Assembly: GCF_958450345.1 (NCBI RefSeq)
Contig: NC_088781.1
Coordinates: 123,640,431-123,704,430 of the forward strand
Reading direction: 5' to 3'
Source: Calliphora vicina
Lineage: Eukaryota > Arthropoda > Insecta > Diptera > Calliphoridae
DNA: 64,000 nt
Shown here: in pieces, positions 21,127 to 33,100 of the stretch
Layout of the letters: each line of letters starts with the position of its first letter
Numbering within the stretch: the stretch's first letter is position 1
Made by a program: the position numbers and the translations under genes
Notes under the pieces: generated by a model
Database searches by the model: none
What the model was told of the DNA's origin: nothing
The model's input: only the letters and a program-made list of their open reading frames with translations

Positions 21127-22229
21127 GTTTTTAGTTTTTTTCAAACAACCAGTATCTTTTGCTTATTTTGAGCACTAAAATATTCCAACAGAAAAAATAA
21201 CGATATCGTGAAAAAAACTAAGAACGTTTGCATAATCTGTTGTGTTTGAAAATGTTTTCGCTTTAAATATTTTTGGAAAATTTAGCTTGGTGTATGTGTT
21301 TGTGTGCTTGTACATATGCATGTTTTGCAACATGTTGTGGCTTTTGTTTTATAGTATTTTTTTTTAACAGTCAATAACTAGGCAATTTGTTTAAGTGTAT
21401 TTTTGTTAAAGAAAAAAATTGTTTAATAAAGAATGTTAAAAATTTAAGTTTTAGTTAAAGTAGAAATATTAATGTTGCCTAAAAATGTTCTTAGATATTC
21501 ATAAAAATCGATTTGTTTTACTAAGAAGAACAAACATGCCCCTTGAACATAATTTTCCATTAAACACTTGATGTAACTATTGGGCACTGAGTTCGACAAT
21601 CGTGTTGTTAGCCATTATGGTGATGTTAATTAACCAACTGGGAGATAAGATTTGATAACTTTAGATTGTGTCTTTAAAAACCAAAATGAGCAACAACTTT
21701 AAGCAAAAAATTCGAGTTAGAACTTCTCACAAATACTTGAGTTGACATGTAATATGTGATAAAATGTTTGAGCTTTTTTCCAATCTATATATGGGTTTTC
21801 ATCTCAAGTGACACAAAATTTGAAACCTATGTCTTCCGATCGGGCAAATACTTTACATTTTGGCCAAACATGTGTTTTTTTCTCATCCATGTAACTTCTG
21901 ATCTATTGTTCTTAGCAAGATTTGTCCCAAATAGTTTAGCTTCAATCTTTCGAAAAAAAAATTAAAAAAAATTTTTGTTTGCAAAATCAAAAAGTTGTTT
22001 TACTTTTTTCCAAAATGGGTCGATTTTTTGATCAAACCAAAGCTTAGGTCTTTTCTTTGAAGAGTTTTTTGGTCACTTAGTGGGATATCTATCAAAATAA
22101 ATGTTTTGTAACTTATGATATGCAATGTTTGACTTTTTTTTGTAAAATCAAAAACATTTTTTACTTTTTTTTTTTCAAACTGGACCCTTTTTTTATTTTG
22201 TGCTCAAAACAAAGCTTAGGGCACTTCCT
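21127..22229. other. AT-rich spacer, nothing recognised
   Basis: No supported gene. Several phrases recur locally (CAAACCAAAGCTTAGG, CAAAACAAAGCTTAGG near 22,040 and 22,205), suggesting degraded tandem repeat. Confidence 0.35.
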
Positions 22230-23200
22230 TTAATAGCTTTTCAATTTCTTATTACTGTACGGAGTTTAACTGAAAATATGTGCAATTGGATTAGTGGGCG
22301 TGGCACCTCCTATACAAACTAAATAGTTATTTCAAGTTTCTGGAGAACTTTACTTGTGAAAGTTTTCAAGATTTACATGATTCAATTTCTTATCACTGCA
22401 TGAGGTTTTGGCAACTTTGTCTGAAATTTTTTTTTTATAATTTTACGTTATTTGACTAATCTGTGGTTGTCCAGTCAAATTATAGTTATTAAATATCTTG
22501 TGAACTGCGTTAGAGACATCCGTGAAACTTTGAAGGATTTATTTTGTTGCCATAGTACTTAGTTATTTTCGAATATTTGGAGAACAATAATTGTGAAAGT
22601 CTTTAAGCTTGGTAAATATGTAATCCTTACCACTGTACAAAGTTTAGCTAAATATTAGCGAAATCGGAACAGTGGGTGCAGAACCCCCATTACAAAGAAA
22701 ATTTAAATTTTTTACGATGCTTGGCTGAAATTGGTCGGTATCGGCTAGTATGAATAGAAATGGGTGCGGTCAGAACAGTGGAGTGGTATCTTCCATACGA
22801 ATTATATTGACATTTTCGAATATCAAGTGAACTGTAATTGTGAGAGTGTTTAAACTTTGTTTATATTACGTTGATGCCAACTTAATTTAAACAATTTATT
22901 GCCAAAAATTAAGGCGATTAGAGAAATTGCCATGCTCCTCCCACACAAAGTAAATATTTATTATCGAATATCTGGAGAACAATAATTGTGAGATTCTCAA
23001 AACTTTGCGTGAGTTATTTTGCTACTATTGTACGCGGTTGAGAACAACTTAACGCAAATGTAAATGGGTGGTATCAGAACATATAAAGTAAATAGTTATA
23101 CTTAAATATCTTAAGAACTGTTATAGCTTGATTCTTCTAAATTGTTATTAATAACATTCCTATCATTGTAAGCAGTTTAACTGAAAAAATGATTGGATCG
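22230..23200. repeat. Diverged tandem repeat with GTGGGCGTGGCA motif
   Basis: The phrase GAATATCTGGAGAACAATAA and variants recur at about 22,335, 22,490, 22,570, 22,817, 22,968 and 23,105. Each is followed by TTGTGAAAGT.TT.AA, a CACTGTAC phrase and AGTGGGCGTGGCACCTCCTA or variants. Period is about 140-160 bp with drop-outs. GTGGGCGTGGCA also occurs inside Drosophila DINE-1, so it may be an expanded internal DINE repeat. Confidence 0.5.
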
Positions 23201-23489
23201 AAACTTCCCACAGTAAAAACATATGAAACTACAGCAGACCGAACGTCTTAAGTAAAGCTTCAATATTTTTTAAAATTGAAGAGTATTTTTTATACTTTCA
23301 TATACAATTGAAACTAGCTACAAGTTCCGGTATTAATTATATTGATTTATTTTTTTTATTACATTATATTATATATTTTTTACTACTATAGAGGTAGCGA
23401 AGCTCACCGGGTTAAGCTAGTCTTTATAAAGGAGTAATGTAACTGAGTGACTGACGGATTCAACCAGCTCCTTTCGTTTGGGATCTTCA

Positions 23490-23590
23490 ACAGCCATACA
23501 GACAGAGGGACATACGGACTGACATATCTAGATCAGCTTAGAATCTTACGAGGATCCAGAATCTATATATATATATAAATTAATGTATGT
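23490..23590 (-). mobile_element. DINE-like head fragment
   Basis: Mirror of the DINE head: GACAGAGGGACATACGGACT, AGCTTAGAATCTTACGAGGA, TCCAGAATCTATATATAT. No 3' end. An AT microsatellite is fused at the right side. Confidence 0.45.
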
Positions 23591-23736
23591 CTTTTTATTT
23601 GTTTGTCTGTGACTAATAGGAGTCTAAAACACTCGACCGTTTCTCTTGAAAAGTTACATAATCAACGCCACTGTTTGTATAAATATTTCAGGCAACAATA
23701 GGAGTAGAGAGCGTGGCACTTTCTATGTTAATTAAA

Positions 23737-24244
23737 ACAAGTAAGAGAGCTATATTCGGCTGTGCCGAATCTTATATACTCTTCACCAAATTATACTTCA
23801 AAATACAAATTTTAAATATTTTTTTGGCAAACAAAATTTATTTTTTTTCCCAAATTTTTAGATATCATTAGATATCCATGTTGTCTATATTAATGTCTTA
23901 GTAATCCAGATATACGTCAAAAATAGGTAAAAAATCGAGGTTGTCCTGGTTTTTTCCTCATATCTCAGCCATTTGTCAACCGATTTTGCTGATTTTAAAC
24001 AGGAAACTTCTCGAAAGCATGACTGACAGAATTATTGAAGATTTGGATCTCGAAGATATCTGGGGTCTTCAGAAAATTGATTTCAACATACAGAGGGACA
24101 GACAGATGGACATGGCTTAATCGACTCTGCTATCTATAAGGATACAGAATATATATACTTTATAGGGTAGGAAAATTATATTGTGGAAATTACAAACGGA
24201 ATGACAAACTTATATATACCCTTCTTACGAAGGTGAAGGTTATA
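23737..24244 (-). mobile_element. DINE subfamily A copy
   Basis: A complete minus-strand A element: 3' hairpin (ATTCGGCTGTGCCGAAT on the plus strand at 23,756) directly inside ACAAGTAAGAGAGCTAT, the CATGTCCATCTGTCTG region, and the 5' end TATAACCTTCACCTTCGTAA. About 508 bp. It sits in the GTGGGCGTGG repeat, which resumes at about 24,250. Confidence 0.8.
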
Positions 24245-24560
24245 AATTCGAATATATAGAATAGGTACTATAAGAGTTAGAGTCAATAATTTTTGTACCA
24301 GCATTATTAATATTTAGGATAAGAATGGGCGAACTATGAATAGTGGGCGTGGCAGCTACCATAAAAATATATACTAAAATTCATATTTATCTACATAATT
24401 GTGATATGTAAAACATTGAAATTTTGCATGAATTACATACTTAGGAAAAAATTGTCAAACTAGCGAAAGTGGGCGTGGCATCTCCCATTGATATGATGAC
24501 AAATTATGTATAGGGAAAGCTATAGCAGCTATCAGTATTAAATATAGGACAGGAATGCGT
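24245..24560. repeat. Continuation of the GTGGGCGTGGCA repeat
   Basis: AGTGGGCGTGGCAGCTACCAT (part) at about 24,340 and AGTGGGCGTGGCATCTCCCA at about 24,468 continue the array interrupted by the DINE at 23,737. Confidence 0.5.
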
Positions 24561-25054
24561 GGACTAGCAACAATAATAAGTAAATGTTAAAATTGGTATA
24601 GATTTGAAACATATCTCTATAGGATCGGATCTTCGCTATTTTAGAATTTTTTACTCAAACCTAAAATTTTGTTTCAAAATTGGTCAAGTTTGTATAGGGC
24701 TGGGGTGACAATGTCCGCTTAAGTGAATCAAATTTTACTTTATACGTTTTTGAATTAAGTTCTCTTTTCAGGTAATAAAAAAATTTTATATAGTCCCGAA
24801 CAAAATTTTTTTTCTATAAAAAAAATATAGGGACCTTTTGTAAAAAAACTTAAAAAATACTCGCATACAAAGTTGAAATATATAAAAATAAACTTTGGAT
24901 GCGTGTAACTGTTTATAGGGACATGATAGTTGTTATCAGGTTTGTTTTATATTCTTTAGAATTTTATCGCAAAAATACGTAATATTTAAAAAAAAAAATT
25001 ACGACCTTCCGTAGACCCATATACGAAAAAAATATTGAGACAAATTTAAAAAAA
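24561..25054. other. AT-rich spacer, nothing recognised
   Basis: No supported gene or repeat. Confidence 0.4.
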
Positions 25055-25375
25055 AAGTAAGAAAGTATGGTCGGTCAAGCCCGACATTATAATACCCTAC
25101 ACTAAGTAAAAGAGCAAAAACATTTTTCTTTTAAAATTTCAATAATTTATATTTTTGAGTGATTTTCGGAAGTGGGCCTTATATGGATGCTATGACCAAT
25201 TATGGATCGATCACCAATAATGGACCGATTTCAGTTTCAATAGGCTTGGTCCTTGGGTCGAAAAAATAATATGTTGCAAACTTGATCAAAATATCTTCAA
25301 AATTGCGACTTGTACTCTGCGCACAAGGTTTACATGGACAGCCAGCCAGCCAACCAGACGGACGGATGGACATAC
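25055..25375 (-). mobile_element. DINE subfamily B, 5' and middle truncated
   Basis: Minus-strand 3' hairpin (GGTCGGTCAAGCCCGAC on plus), ACACTAAGTAAAAGAGC, GAAGTGGGCCTTATATGGAT, then GCCTATTGAAACTG mirror and the CCAGACGGACGGATGGACAT head. Part of the internal repeat is missing. Confidence 0.7.
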
Positions 25376-26784
25376 ACATAAATATCTCTTGAACTACAAG
25401 AGATACCTCATAGTTATAGGCATTTTTTTGTATACCTTCTCAATGTATATTTTAAATGTCAGCTCATTCGGATCATAAATGGATTTTTGGCGATTTTTTT
25501 TTTAATGTGAGACTTTTAGGAGCCTCCCACTGATCCCCATTCCGCCTACGAAGCTGAAAAACTGTAAATCAACTCGAAAACACCTCAGGCCAGTAAATAA
25601 TACTGCACAACATAGAAGTGTGGACTTGATCATACTATTTAAAAAAAAAACATTGTTTTATCGTCAAAAAATATTAAAAACGAAAATTGTTAAGTAACAA
25701 ATTGATCTTTGAGATTTAGTGTGCCTAGATACGTTCAGAATGCATTGATATGTTAGTGAAAAATTAGGAGTCCTTGGAAGTTATTATAAAAAAGTGAAAG
25801 AAAATTTGTTCCTACTACATTTTTTCAAAAAAAGTGTACGAAAAAGTTATTTTTTGGAAAAATTTTTTAACAAAATTAGTTTGACTATATTTTTGCTACA
25901 TAAAGTTAAGCGGTTTAGCAAGTCTGAATTATCTGTTAGCCAAAAACTGATGACACCATTTTTTGAGAGCCCACTGATTTTCAGAATCTTTGGGGGCAGA
26001 TAATGTACAAAACGGGTATAGGGTTTTACAACCCTTTGGTAGTACAGTCGCACTTATAATGTCATGATCGTGTGTTTTTTTGTACTGCTGCACTGTTTAA
26101 ACAAATTTGATATACTAAATTATAAAATAATGTACTTTTTATTACATTAGAAACTTATTTTAGATAGACAAAATATATTGTAAATCATTACGGTACGGGT
26201 AGCGAGACACCATTCATATTTAGGATTAATTGCAGAGTTAAGGGTAATTGTCATTTTGTTGCAATAAACCAAAACTTAAAAAATGTTCATATAATTCCTC
26301 AAAATTATTAGCCACCACTCCCAGCCACACTCTAAACTGCATGACTCATAAACTTCTTCTCCTACCACCCCTCAAATATACGTTATTTCTCGGAATAAAA
26401 ACCGTTCATTATAATTGTTCAAACGTTTTCATTACAATTTCTTAATTTCATTTTGAAAACATTAAAATATTGTTCTAGTTTTATTTAGCTGTTTGCCTTT
26501 TTTCGATTTGTTTTCTGCCATTAAAAGTCAACATATCATTTCAACAATACATTTACTATTTGTTGATATTTAACAGCAACAACAAATCTAACAAAAAAAA
26601 AAAAAAAACTAAAAATTACAAAATTGTATCAGTGACACATAAAATTGTAACAATTTTCCGAACATGAGATTGTAAATATTTGCCATACAACATGCATTTG
26701 TTTTACTTACTACACACATGCACTTAACTAGTCATGAAGTATGTATGTATGTTTATTGGGGTAGCTCACCAAAATAGAAGTAAA
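25376..26784. other. AT-rich spacer, nothing recognised
   Basis: No supported gene. A 16-A run lies at about 26,592. A Pro/Leu/Thr-rich short frame at about 26,248-26,445 has no motif and is probably chance. Confidence 0.35.
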
Positions 26785-27045
26785 CAATGTTTATATATCA
26801 GCCATTTGTGGGACGATTTTTGCGATTTTAAATAGCAATGGAACCGGGACTGTAGCGGTTATATTGATGTATGAATCATGTTTCTAAGTTATGTCGGGAC
26901 TACGGAAAGTTGATTTCAACATACAGGCGGAGAGACGGATATGTCTATGTTGACTCCGCTATCTATAACGATACAGAATTTATTTTATGGGGTCACAAAT
27001 GAAAAATGTAGAAAAATTCAAACGGAATGACAAACTATAATTTTT
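26785..27045 (-). mobile_element. DINE subfamily A fragment
   Basis: Mirror of the A head and middle: CAGCCATTTGTGGGACGATT, AAAGTTGATTTCAACATACA, TTGACTCCGCTATCTATAAC and CAAACGGAATGACAAACT. Both ends are missing. Confidence 0.65.
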
Positions 27046-27809
27046 TTTGATCATGGGTATACAAATTTTAAAAAGGTACCTTTTTATCCTTTGATCCAGC
27101 TCATAAAATATTTGCACCAGGACAGAAATTTTGAGAAATGCTCTGCTCAAACCAACTAAACTTTCAGTTTAGCGAGGAACATTGGCACCTTATTTTTTCT
27201 TCATATAAAAACAGGATAACCCTAATGTATATACGAATATGTCTGTATCTGTGAGTTTGTGTGTTTATTTGTTGAAGTGCACTAGTGGTTGAACTCATAT
27301 TATATTTACCACTACATTCATAGATAAGTATACATATATAAATACATAGACAGACAATTAAACATACTTGCAAACGTACATTGTAGATATAACAAAATAA
27401 ATACTCTAATGGTTATTGGCAGTAAACAGTAAATATCTACAGCAACAAAGACAACAAGAACAAAAGCAACAGCAACAGCAATAACTACAACAAATGAGAA
27501 TTTGCAATTTATAACAGCTGCATTAATTCACAAAATAAATATAATAATAGACGAACTTTAAGTGATACTTAGGTAAGGTAAGAGGGCAATGAAACTTCAA
27601 AGTATCATGTAAAATGAAGAGAGTTTTAAAATCCAAATTAATTAATATGCAATTAAATTTGTAGCTTTAAATATATTAATGACACAGATTTAATTCAGTA
27701 ATTGAATTTAATTAGATAATTTCTTATTAGAAAGAAAACCAAGACAAAATATTCAGAACAACTCTCGTTATGATTATATTACTTTTTATTAGTTTTAATA
27801 AATTCGATA
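27046..27809. other. Spacer with CAA/CAG-rich simple sequence
   Basis: About 27,439-27,490 is an imperfect ACAGCAACAGCAAT-type trinucleotide tract. Otherwise no recognised gene. Confidence 0.4.
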
Positions 27810-28075
27810 ATTCACCATAGCTCCCATATATGGATCACTCTCGAAACTTCCATTAATGGTCATAACTCTCTGAAGTATGTTAGTGTCCAAATAAAATTCC
27901 ACACAAATAAGTTATTTACATATATTCAAAGGTCATGCCAGGCCAAGTCATTCAATAAAAATAAGTATGGTCCGATTTTCATGTATTTATCATTGGAAAA
28001 TATGCGACTAAAATATGCTTCAAAAAATCAAAATATGACATAAAAATTTAAAAAATATGCACTTATATTTTTGTG
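27810..28075. repeat. DINE B fragment followed by AAATATGC-rich hAT end debris
   Basis: 27,812-27,910 carries CACCATAGCTCCCATATATG and CACTCTCGAAAC (B-type, plus). 27,995-28,075 has repeated AAAATATGC motifs, as at both ends of the hAT element at 29,962. Confidence 0.45.
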
Positions 28076-28344
28076 TAGAAACATAAAATAACACTATACA
28101 ACACAAAAAAAAATTACAAAGACCGACCAATAAATTTTGATAGGGGAGACAAAAAAAAAACGCGTATATCGGCGTTTTAAAAGTTTATATCTGACTTTCA
28201 TTTGAGGGGAGTTAAAGTTTCCCAACTCTTTCACATTCTTATTGTTAATCGGTATAAGAAAACTTGTGATCCTTACAATTTAGGTATAAAATGTGTTTAG
28301 CAAATTTATGTAAAATGTTTCGGAGAACATTTTTGTAGAATATG

Positions 28345-28437
28345 TTAACCCTCTAAATCCTCAAGGCATTGGTATTTTTTGTCCTTCTTTTAAAAAAGAG
28401 CAAAAGACGCCATTAAAACAAGGATTTAAGGGGTTAA
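28345..28437. mobile_element. 85-bp piggyBac-like mini-MITE at TTAA
   Basis: TTAA (28,345-28,348) then CCCTCTAAATCCT; at the other end AGGATTTAAGGGG then TTAA (28,434-28,437). A TTAA duplication with CCC..GGG ends is the hallmark of piggyBac-type transposition. The centre is only about 60 bp and non-coding. Confidence 0.55.
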
Positions 28438-29264
28438 AATGTTCCGAAAACATATTATCTATGAACTTTTAGTATTAACGGATTCGGGGGTCATGGGTTA
28501 ATTTCAAGATTCAAGTTTCATTATAGTAAATATATTCAAAAAGTACCATTGGAACAAAAAAAAAGTACCAAAAAGTCACCCCCTTGGATTTTTGTTCACT
28601 TAAAACTGTAATTTCATAATTCTAGGTCTATTATTAAATAAAATTCAAAAAGTACCATTAGAGAAACGAAAAAATACATATAGTTGAGTTCTCACATTTT
28701 GGTACCTAAATATTATCCCCTATTCCTAACTCTAATTTCACTCAGATAAATATCAGATAACTTTAATGTTTAAAATATTAAAAAGCATCATAAGGAGAAA
28801 AGTACGAATTTCCCCTTTCCTTTGTGAACTGACCTCAAGTTTGGAATTTAAAAAATGCTCCACTTTGCCAAAAATGTTTGTGCTATGATTAAAATCTGTG
28901 TTAATTAGTTCAAGAAAAAATATGCTATAAAAAATTACTAAACTCCTTAACCAGATTTGGGCCAATATCTCGAGTTCCAAATAACACTGTGTTAGTTAAT
29001 TTTTTTATGAATTCACAAATAAAAGTTAAAAAAAATTATCATTATTGGCTTAATAATTTGAAATAAAATTTGTTTTCCCGTTTTTATCCCTTTTTTGGTA
29101 CCTTTTTTATAACCCATTGCGGTGATAAAATTCTATTTAAATGAATTTCTATATCGTGGAGGGAGCTCATTATAAAATATTCATATCGTCCCCTTAATAA
29201 AACAATAGTGTATAATTGTTTTACTATTTGGAAGTAATTGAAAACTTTCCTCAAAACGGCCATT
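28438..29264. other. AT-rich spacer, nothing recognised
   Basis: A phrase containing AAAAAGTACCATT recurs at about 28,538 and 28,650, suggesting a weak direct repeat of about 110 bp. No supported gene. Confidence 0.35.
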
Positions 29265-29345
29265 ATTTTTATTTACGCAAAAACCTTAAAAAAATTATGA
29301 GACCAGCAAAGCAATTTTTTTAAAATTTACTCTAATATACATAGA
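29265..29345. repeat. 80-bp repeat shared with 34,430-34,512
   Basis: GCCATTATTTTTATTTACGC, AAAAACCTT.A and CTCTAATATAC occur in the same order at both loci. Similarity stops at the same point (TATAC) where different transposons begin: mariner here and a Tc1-like element at 34,516. Confidence 0.6.
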
Positions 29346-29961
29346 TGGTTTTTAACAGGTATTGCATAATGTGGCTGAGCGTTGTCATTATGGAATACTA
29401 GGGTTTTATGTCTGGCCTCATATTCTGGGAGATTGGTGGCCAATGCTCGCTTCAACCGAATCAGTTGCATTCGGTACAGGTTCCCTGTGATGGTCTGACA
29501 AAATTTCCCCTTTGGTAACGATTCGGTGCAAAAAAGATTTTCTTTTATAGCGTTCAGACATCATTTCGGACATGCAAAATCGTCTTTCAATCGTCTATAG
29601 GCTTCAATTAGTTTGGTACCCAATTTCCATGTTTTTGGATGAATACTGCTGCTCGCAAATTTTGAAGTTTACAACAATTTTCATGCAGTAATGGCTTCAA
29701 TTCTTACCTTCCGTGTCAAAATCACCAAGTCTGAACCCCACAAACCATCTCTCGCACGTTAAAACCGATGGAACACATTCAGCATAAGCATTGGTTAGCA
29801 ATCGGTGTGCTTCATCGTCAATTTTTTTTCAAATTAAAGAAGTAAAGCAAAACTTTATGACGCTTTGTTGGCACATAATTCGACATTTTTTATAATATTC
29901 AATAACTAAGTGAGAATATATGACAGATATGTACCCTCCAAAATGATATATAAGTTATTAA

Positions 29962-30976
29962 CAGGGAAACCGCAAATATGCTCTTAAAAAAAACGTTTTA
30001 AGCGCTTTAAATATGCAGTAAAAACTTTAAAATATGCTCTTAAAAAAACAAACTTTTACATAACTTTTAACCAAAAAATATACTTTTATTTAAAAAAAAA
30101 ATCAATACAATTCATTTCTAAAAAGGTAAAGAACATAAAATATACAAAAATAACATAAACTAAAAGAAGTATCACAAAAAATAAATACAAAATAAAAACT
30201 ATAGGAACTAAAGCTATGAAAAGGCCTCGAGAGGTATTTTTTGATGATATTTTATATAAATATAAAGTCACTTCTTCAACTAAGGTTATTATTGCAATAA
30301 ATTACAAAATATTGATTTAAATTTTCAAATAAAAATCGTTGTCTATTGGATTTGAAAACATTTTTATATATAGAAAATGTTCTTTCGACGTCAACTGATG
30401 TTATAGGAGCAAATTTAAAAGACAATATTTCTTTAATACTAAGAACGGTTAAGTTCGAATTAGAACTAAAATTTCATATTTAGATGGCGCTATTATTAAA
30501 ATAGTGCTTATTTTATATTAAAACAAGTAAGAGAGCTATATTCGTCTGTGCCGAATCTTATATACCCTTCACCAAATTATACTTCAAAATAAAAAATTTA
30601 AATATTTATAGAACAAAATTTTAAAAAAAAAATTTTTGGTTTTTAAAAAAAAATTTTTTGGTTTTTAAAATTTTTTTTTGGTGAAAAGCCATATATTTTT
30701 CAATTTTAAACAAAGGAAGTAAAAACCTGTAACACAAGAGCGAAAAATAAGTAAGACAAAATTTGTTTTTGATAAAGTCAAAATATGCTCTAAAAACGCA
30801 AAAATATGACTAAATATGCTATTAAAACAAATATATGCAAAAATATGCATTTAAGGGTAAAAAATGCAAAAATATGCACTAACAAATCGATGCCAAAATT
30901 CTTAAATAGTAAAATTATCCATGTGCTCATTAGACTCACCAGAAAAAACATGCACTTGCATATTTTGGTTTCCCTG
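29962..30976 (-). mobile_element. hAT element (CAGGGAAACC ends) with transposase C-terminus remnant
   Basis: Ends CAGGGAAACCGCAAATATGC and GCATATTTTGGTTTCCCTG are flanked by a perfect 8-bp duplication GTTATTAA (29,954-29,961; 30,977-30,984). AAATATGC motifs crowd both subterminal regions. On the minus strand about 30,285-30,420 encodes TSVDVERTFSIYKNVFKSNR followed by FLFENLNQYFVIYCNNN, the conserved hAT C-terminal dimerisation region. The rest of the transposase is lost. The mariner at 49.4-50.1 kb supplies the empty site (AAGTTATTAAAAAC). Confidence 0.85.
30523..30690 (-). mobile_element. Truncated DINE subfamily A inside the hAT
   Basis: Only the 3' end is present: ACAAGTAAGAGAGCTATATT, hairpin with one mismatch (ATTCGTCTGTGCCGAAT), TATACCCTTCACCAAATTAT and the A/T-rich run that follows in other copies. 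Confidence 0.65.
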
Positions 30977-31040
30977 GTTATTAAAAACAAAAACCGCATT
31001 CAAAAGATACTAAATCTATTACAAATCAAGATTTTTTAAG

Positions 31041-32580
31041 ACATAAACCCAATATATATTGCGAATGATTAATATTTAATTGTAAACTCATAAATATCTA
31101 TCATACGCCACCAGTACCTGATAATTTCGTTAACATATGTGGCGTATACTTGATATTTATTTAAACTTAAATTAACATGCATACATATGTGACGTATGAG
31201 AAATATTTGTCTATTCAGCGAAAATATTAACCATACGTTACCAACTGCATTTAATGAAAACTATGGAGTACTTGTGTATATGAAAATATGTACATACTTG
31301 CATACGGTTAACCGCGTCATTTATTATTTTAATTTAATTGTATGTGTTTGTGTACATAAACACTTGTGTGTGTGAGTGTGAGTAAATCTCACACATACAT
31401 ACACATGTGATTTTTTAAAATTAAAAATAAATATTAAATCTGTTATTTCTATTTGCAGTATATATATTGTATATTGTGTTGTATTGTATGTTATTTTCTT
31501 TTTACAATTTAATATATTTTCACATATAAAATATAAATAATGTGGAGTATAAATAGAGTGCAGTAAATAATATTTAAAATTACACAAAAATCAATAACAA
31601 TCACGTTTCTCATTACATGAAATTACAGAGGATGTGAATTGTATATTTAAAGTACTATTTTTTTTTGTTGTAGGTACACGAATTAATTTATTTGTTTCAT
31701 TGAACACGATACACTATTGTTAAGTTATTTTGATGTTTGGAAATCAGTATAGGTAGACATAGTTTAAATGTTATTGTAAAATATTTTAATTTGTGTTTTT
31801 TGTGTTAATAGAGTCATTGATTTAAGAGCATTTTAATATAGATTACCGAAAATGTTAAAAACTACAACCGAAAGTATCACTTATACATATAAGGTAATTA
31901 AGAAGATTTCCAACCAAATGAGAAAAAAAATAATCCCATTTAAACTATACGACCCACTGGTTTTTTATTATATTTTCATTATTTCTTATTAATATTTGCC
32001 ATTTTTAACTGTCCAATTTTTAAACAATAGAAACCATCATTTAAAGTAAAAAACCTCTGCATAAATTACCAATAAATCAAAAACTTAAATATGCATGTTG
32101 CATTAAAAAACTCGTTGCTATTTTCTTACGAAAACTAAAAGGTAAAAACTTTGGTATTAAGAAAGTGCAAAAAACTACCTTGAATTTTTAAAACATGCTC
32201 AAATACACTCACATAAATACAAATATAAAGTAAAAGAAAGAAACAAAAAACACATCAATTGCATTTCCTATACTGTAAGTCAAGACCAACACCTTTTTCA
32301 TTTTAAATGCAAGCAAAAGGAAAAAATCTTAGCACTAGATTAAAATCTGCAAAATGCCACAAAGCTTTAGGTAAACGTCACTAAAACTTCACACAAATAA
32401 TTCGAAAATGTGTGAACTAAATATATTTTGTAAGGTGTTAATGTGAGAAAATAAATTTATTATACATTTAACCACGAGTATTGTGCTTTAAGAAATTTGT
32501 CATTGTCCATTTGTAATTTCTGCAGTATTAATTTGTGAATACATAAACGTAAAGTATTACAGTCTAGTCTGATTTGTATA
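31041..32580. other. AT-rich spacer with GT/CA simple repeats
   Basis: GTGTGTGAGTGTGAG at about 31,366 and CACACATACATACACATG at about 31,389 form a local inverted simple repeat. CATACGCCAC / GTGGCGTATA at 31,104 and 31,140 form a dyad. No supported gene. Confidence 0.4.
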
Positions 32581-32883
32581 GGTAGGTGAGTCTACTTAAC
32601 GACACATTGTTGGGTTAATCGCTAAAAAGTGGTAATATGCCTGAATCTTCTAAATTTCTGCTCCGATGGTAAATTTTTTTAATACATTGAACGAATTCCT
32701 TGGATTAGGGACTTCGTCAATGATATTACGAATACCGACGATGTCAGTAATACCAATTTTGATTCTAGACTAGTCTTTAAAACTGGATGACAATCGGCAG
32801 ATGTTCATGCCAAGATAAGTTCGAAAGATAATAAACAATGGCAATCTTGCTAAAGATATAGACTAAAAATTAGACTTATGGTG

Positions 32884-33063
32884 TCGTTTTATAAAACGAA
32901 GCGTTTAGAAACGTAAGCAATTTATATGAAGAATAGGTTCTAAACTTGAATATTTTCCACACAAACAAATTTTGTATGGAAAACATTCAAGTTTCAAACC
33001 TTTTTCTCAGTATTTTTTATACAAATTGCTTACGTTTCTGAACGCTTCGTTTTATAAAATGAG
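32884..33063. repeat. ~180-bp near-palindromic element
   Basis: Left arm TTTTATAAAACGAAGCGTTT then AGAAACGTAAGCAATTT. The right arm is its inverse near 33,025-33,060. The inner arms contain GGTTCTAAACTTGAATATTT and the inverse AACATTCAAGTTTCAAACC. Folds into one long hairpin. No clear TSD. MITE-like. Confidence 0.65.
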
Positions 33064-33100
33064 GTTCCTAATATCCACTTATGCTGAATAATTCTGTTGA

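Larger units (their letters stand above)
29346..31035 (-). pseudogene. mariner transposase remnant (copy 1), 5' end split by a hAT element
   Basis: The minus strand encodes, out of frame in places, an N-terminal part (HRLLTNAYAECVPS, CERWFVGFRLGDFD), RRFCMSEMMSERYKRKSFLH and TLVFHNDNAQPH. The last carries the second catalytic Asp of the mariner D,D34D triad. A block between KRKSFLH and the PVPNA phrase is deleted. The element's 5' terminal region lies beyond the hAT: AACCGCATTCAAAAGATAC at 30,992 matches the same position of the mariner at 49.4-50.1 kb. Similar to the mauritiana-type subfamily. Inactive. Confidence 0.75.

Noticed and set aside
14031..27222. A single 13-kb element between TAGGCGGG and ATAACCCTA
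   Set aside because: The right end aligns too weakly with the left and the distance is large. Reported only as an orphan end.
31324..31587. 87-codon minus-strand frame with HTHTHTHK
   Set aside because: Arises from the GT/CA simple repeat. No other support.
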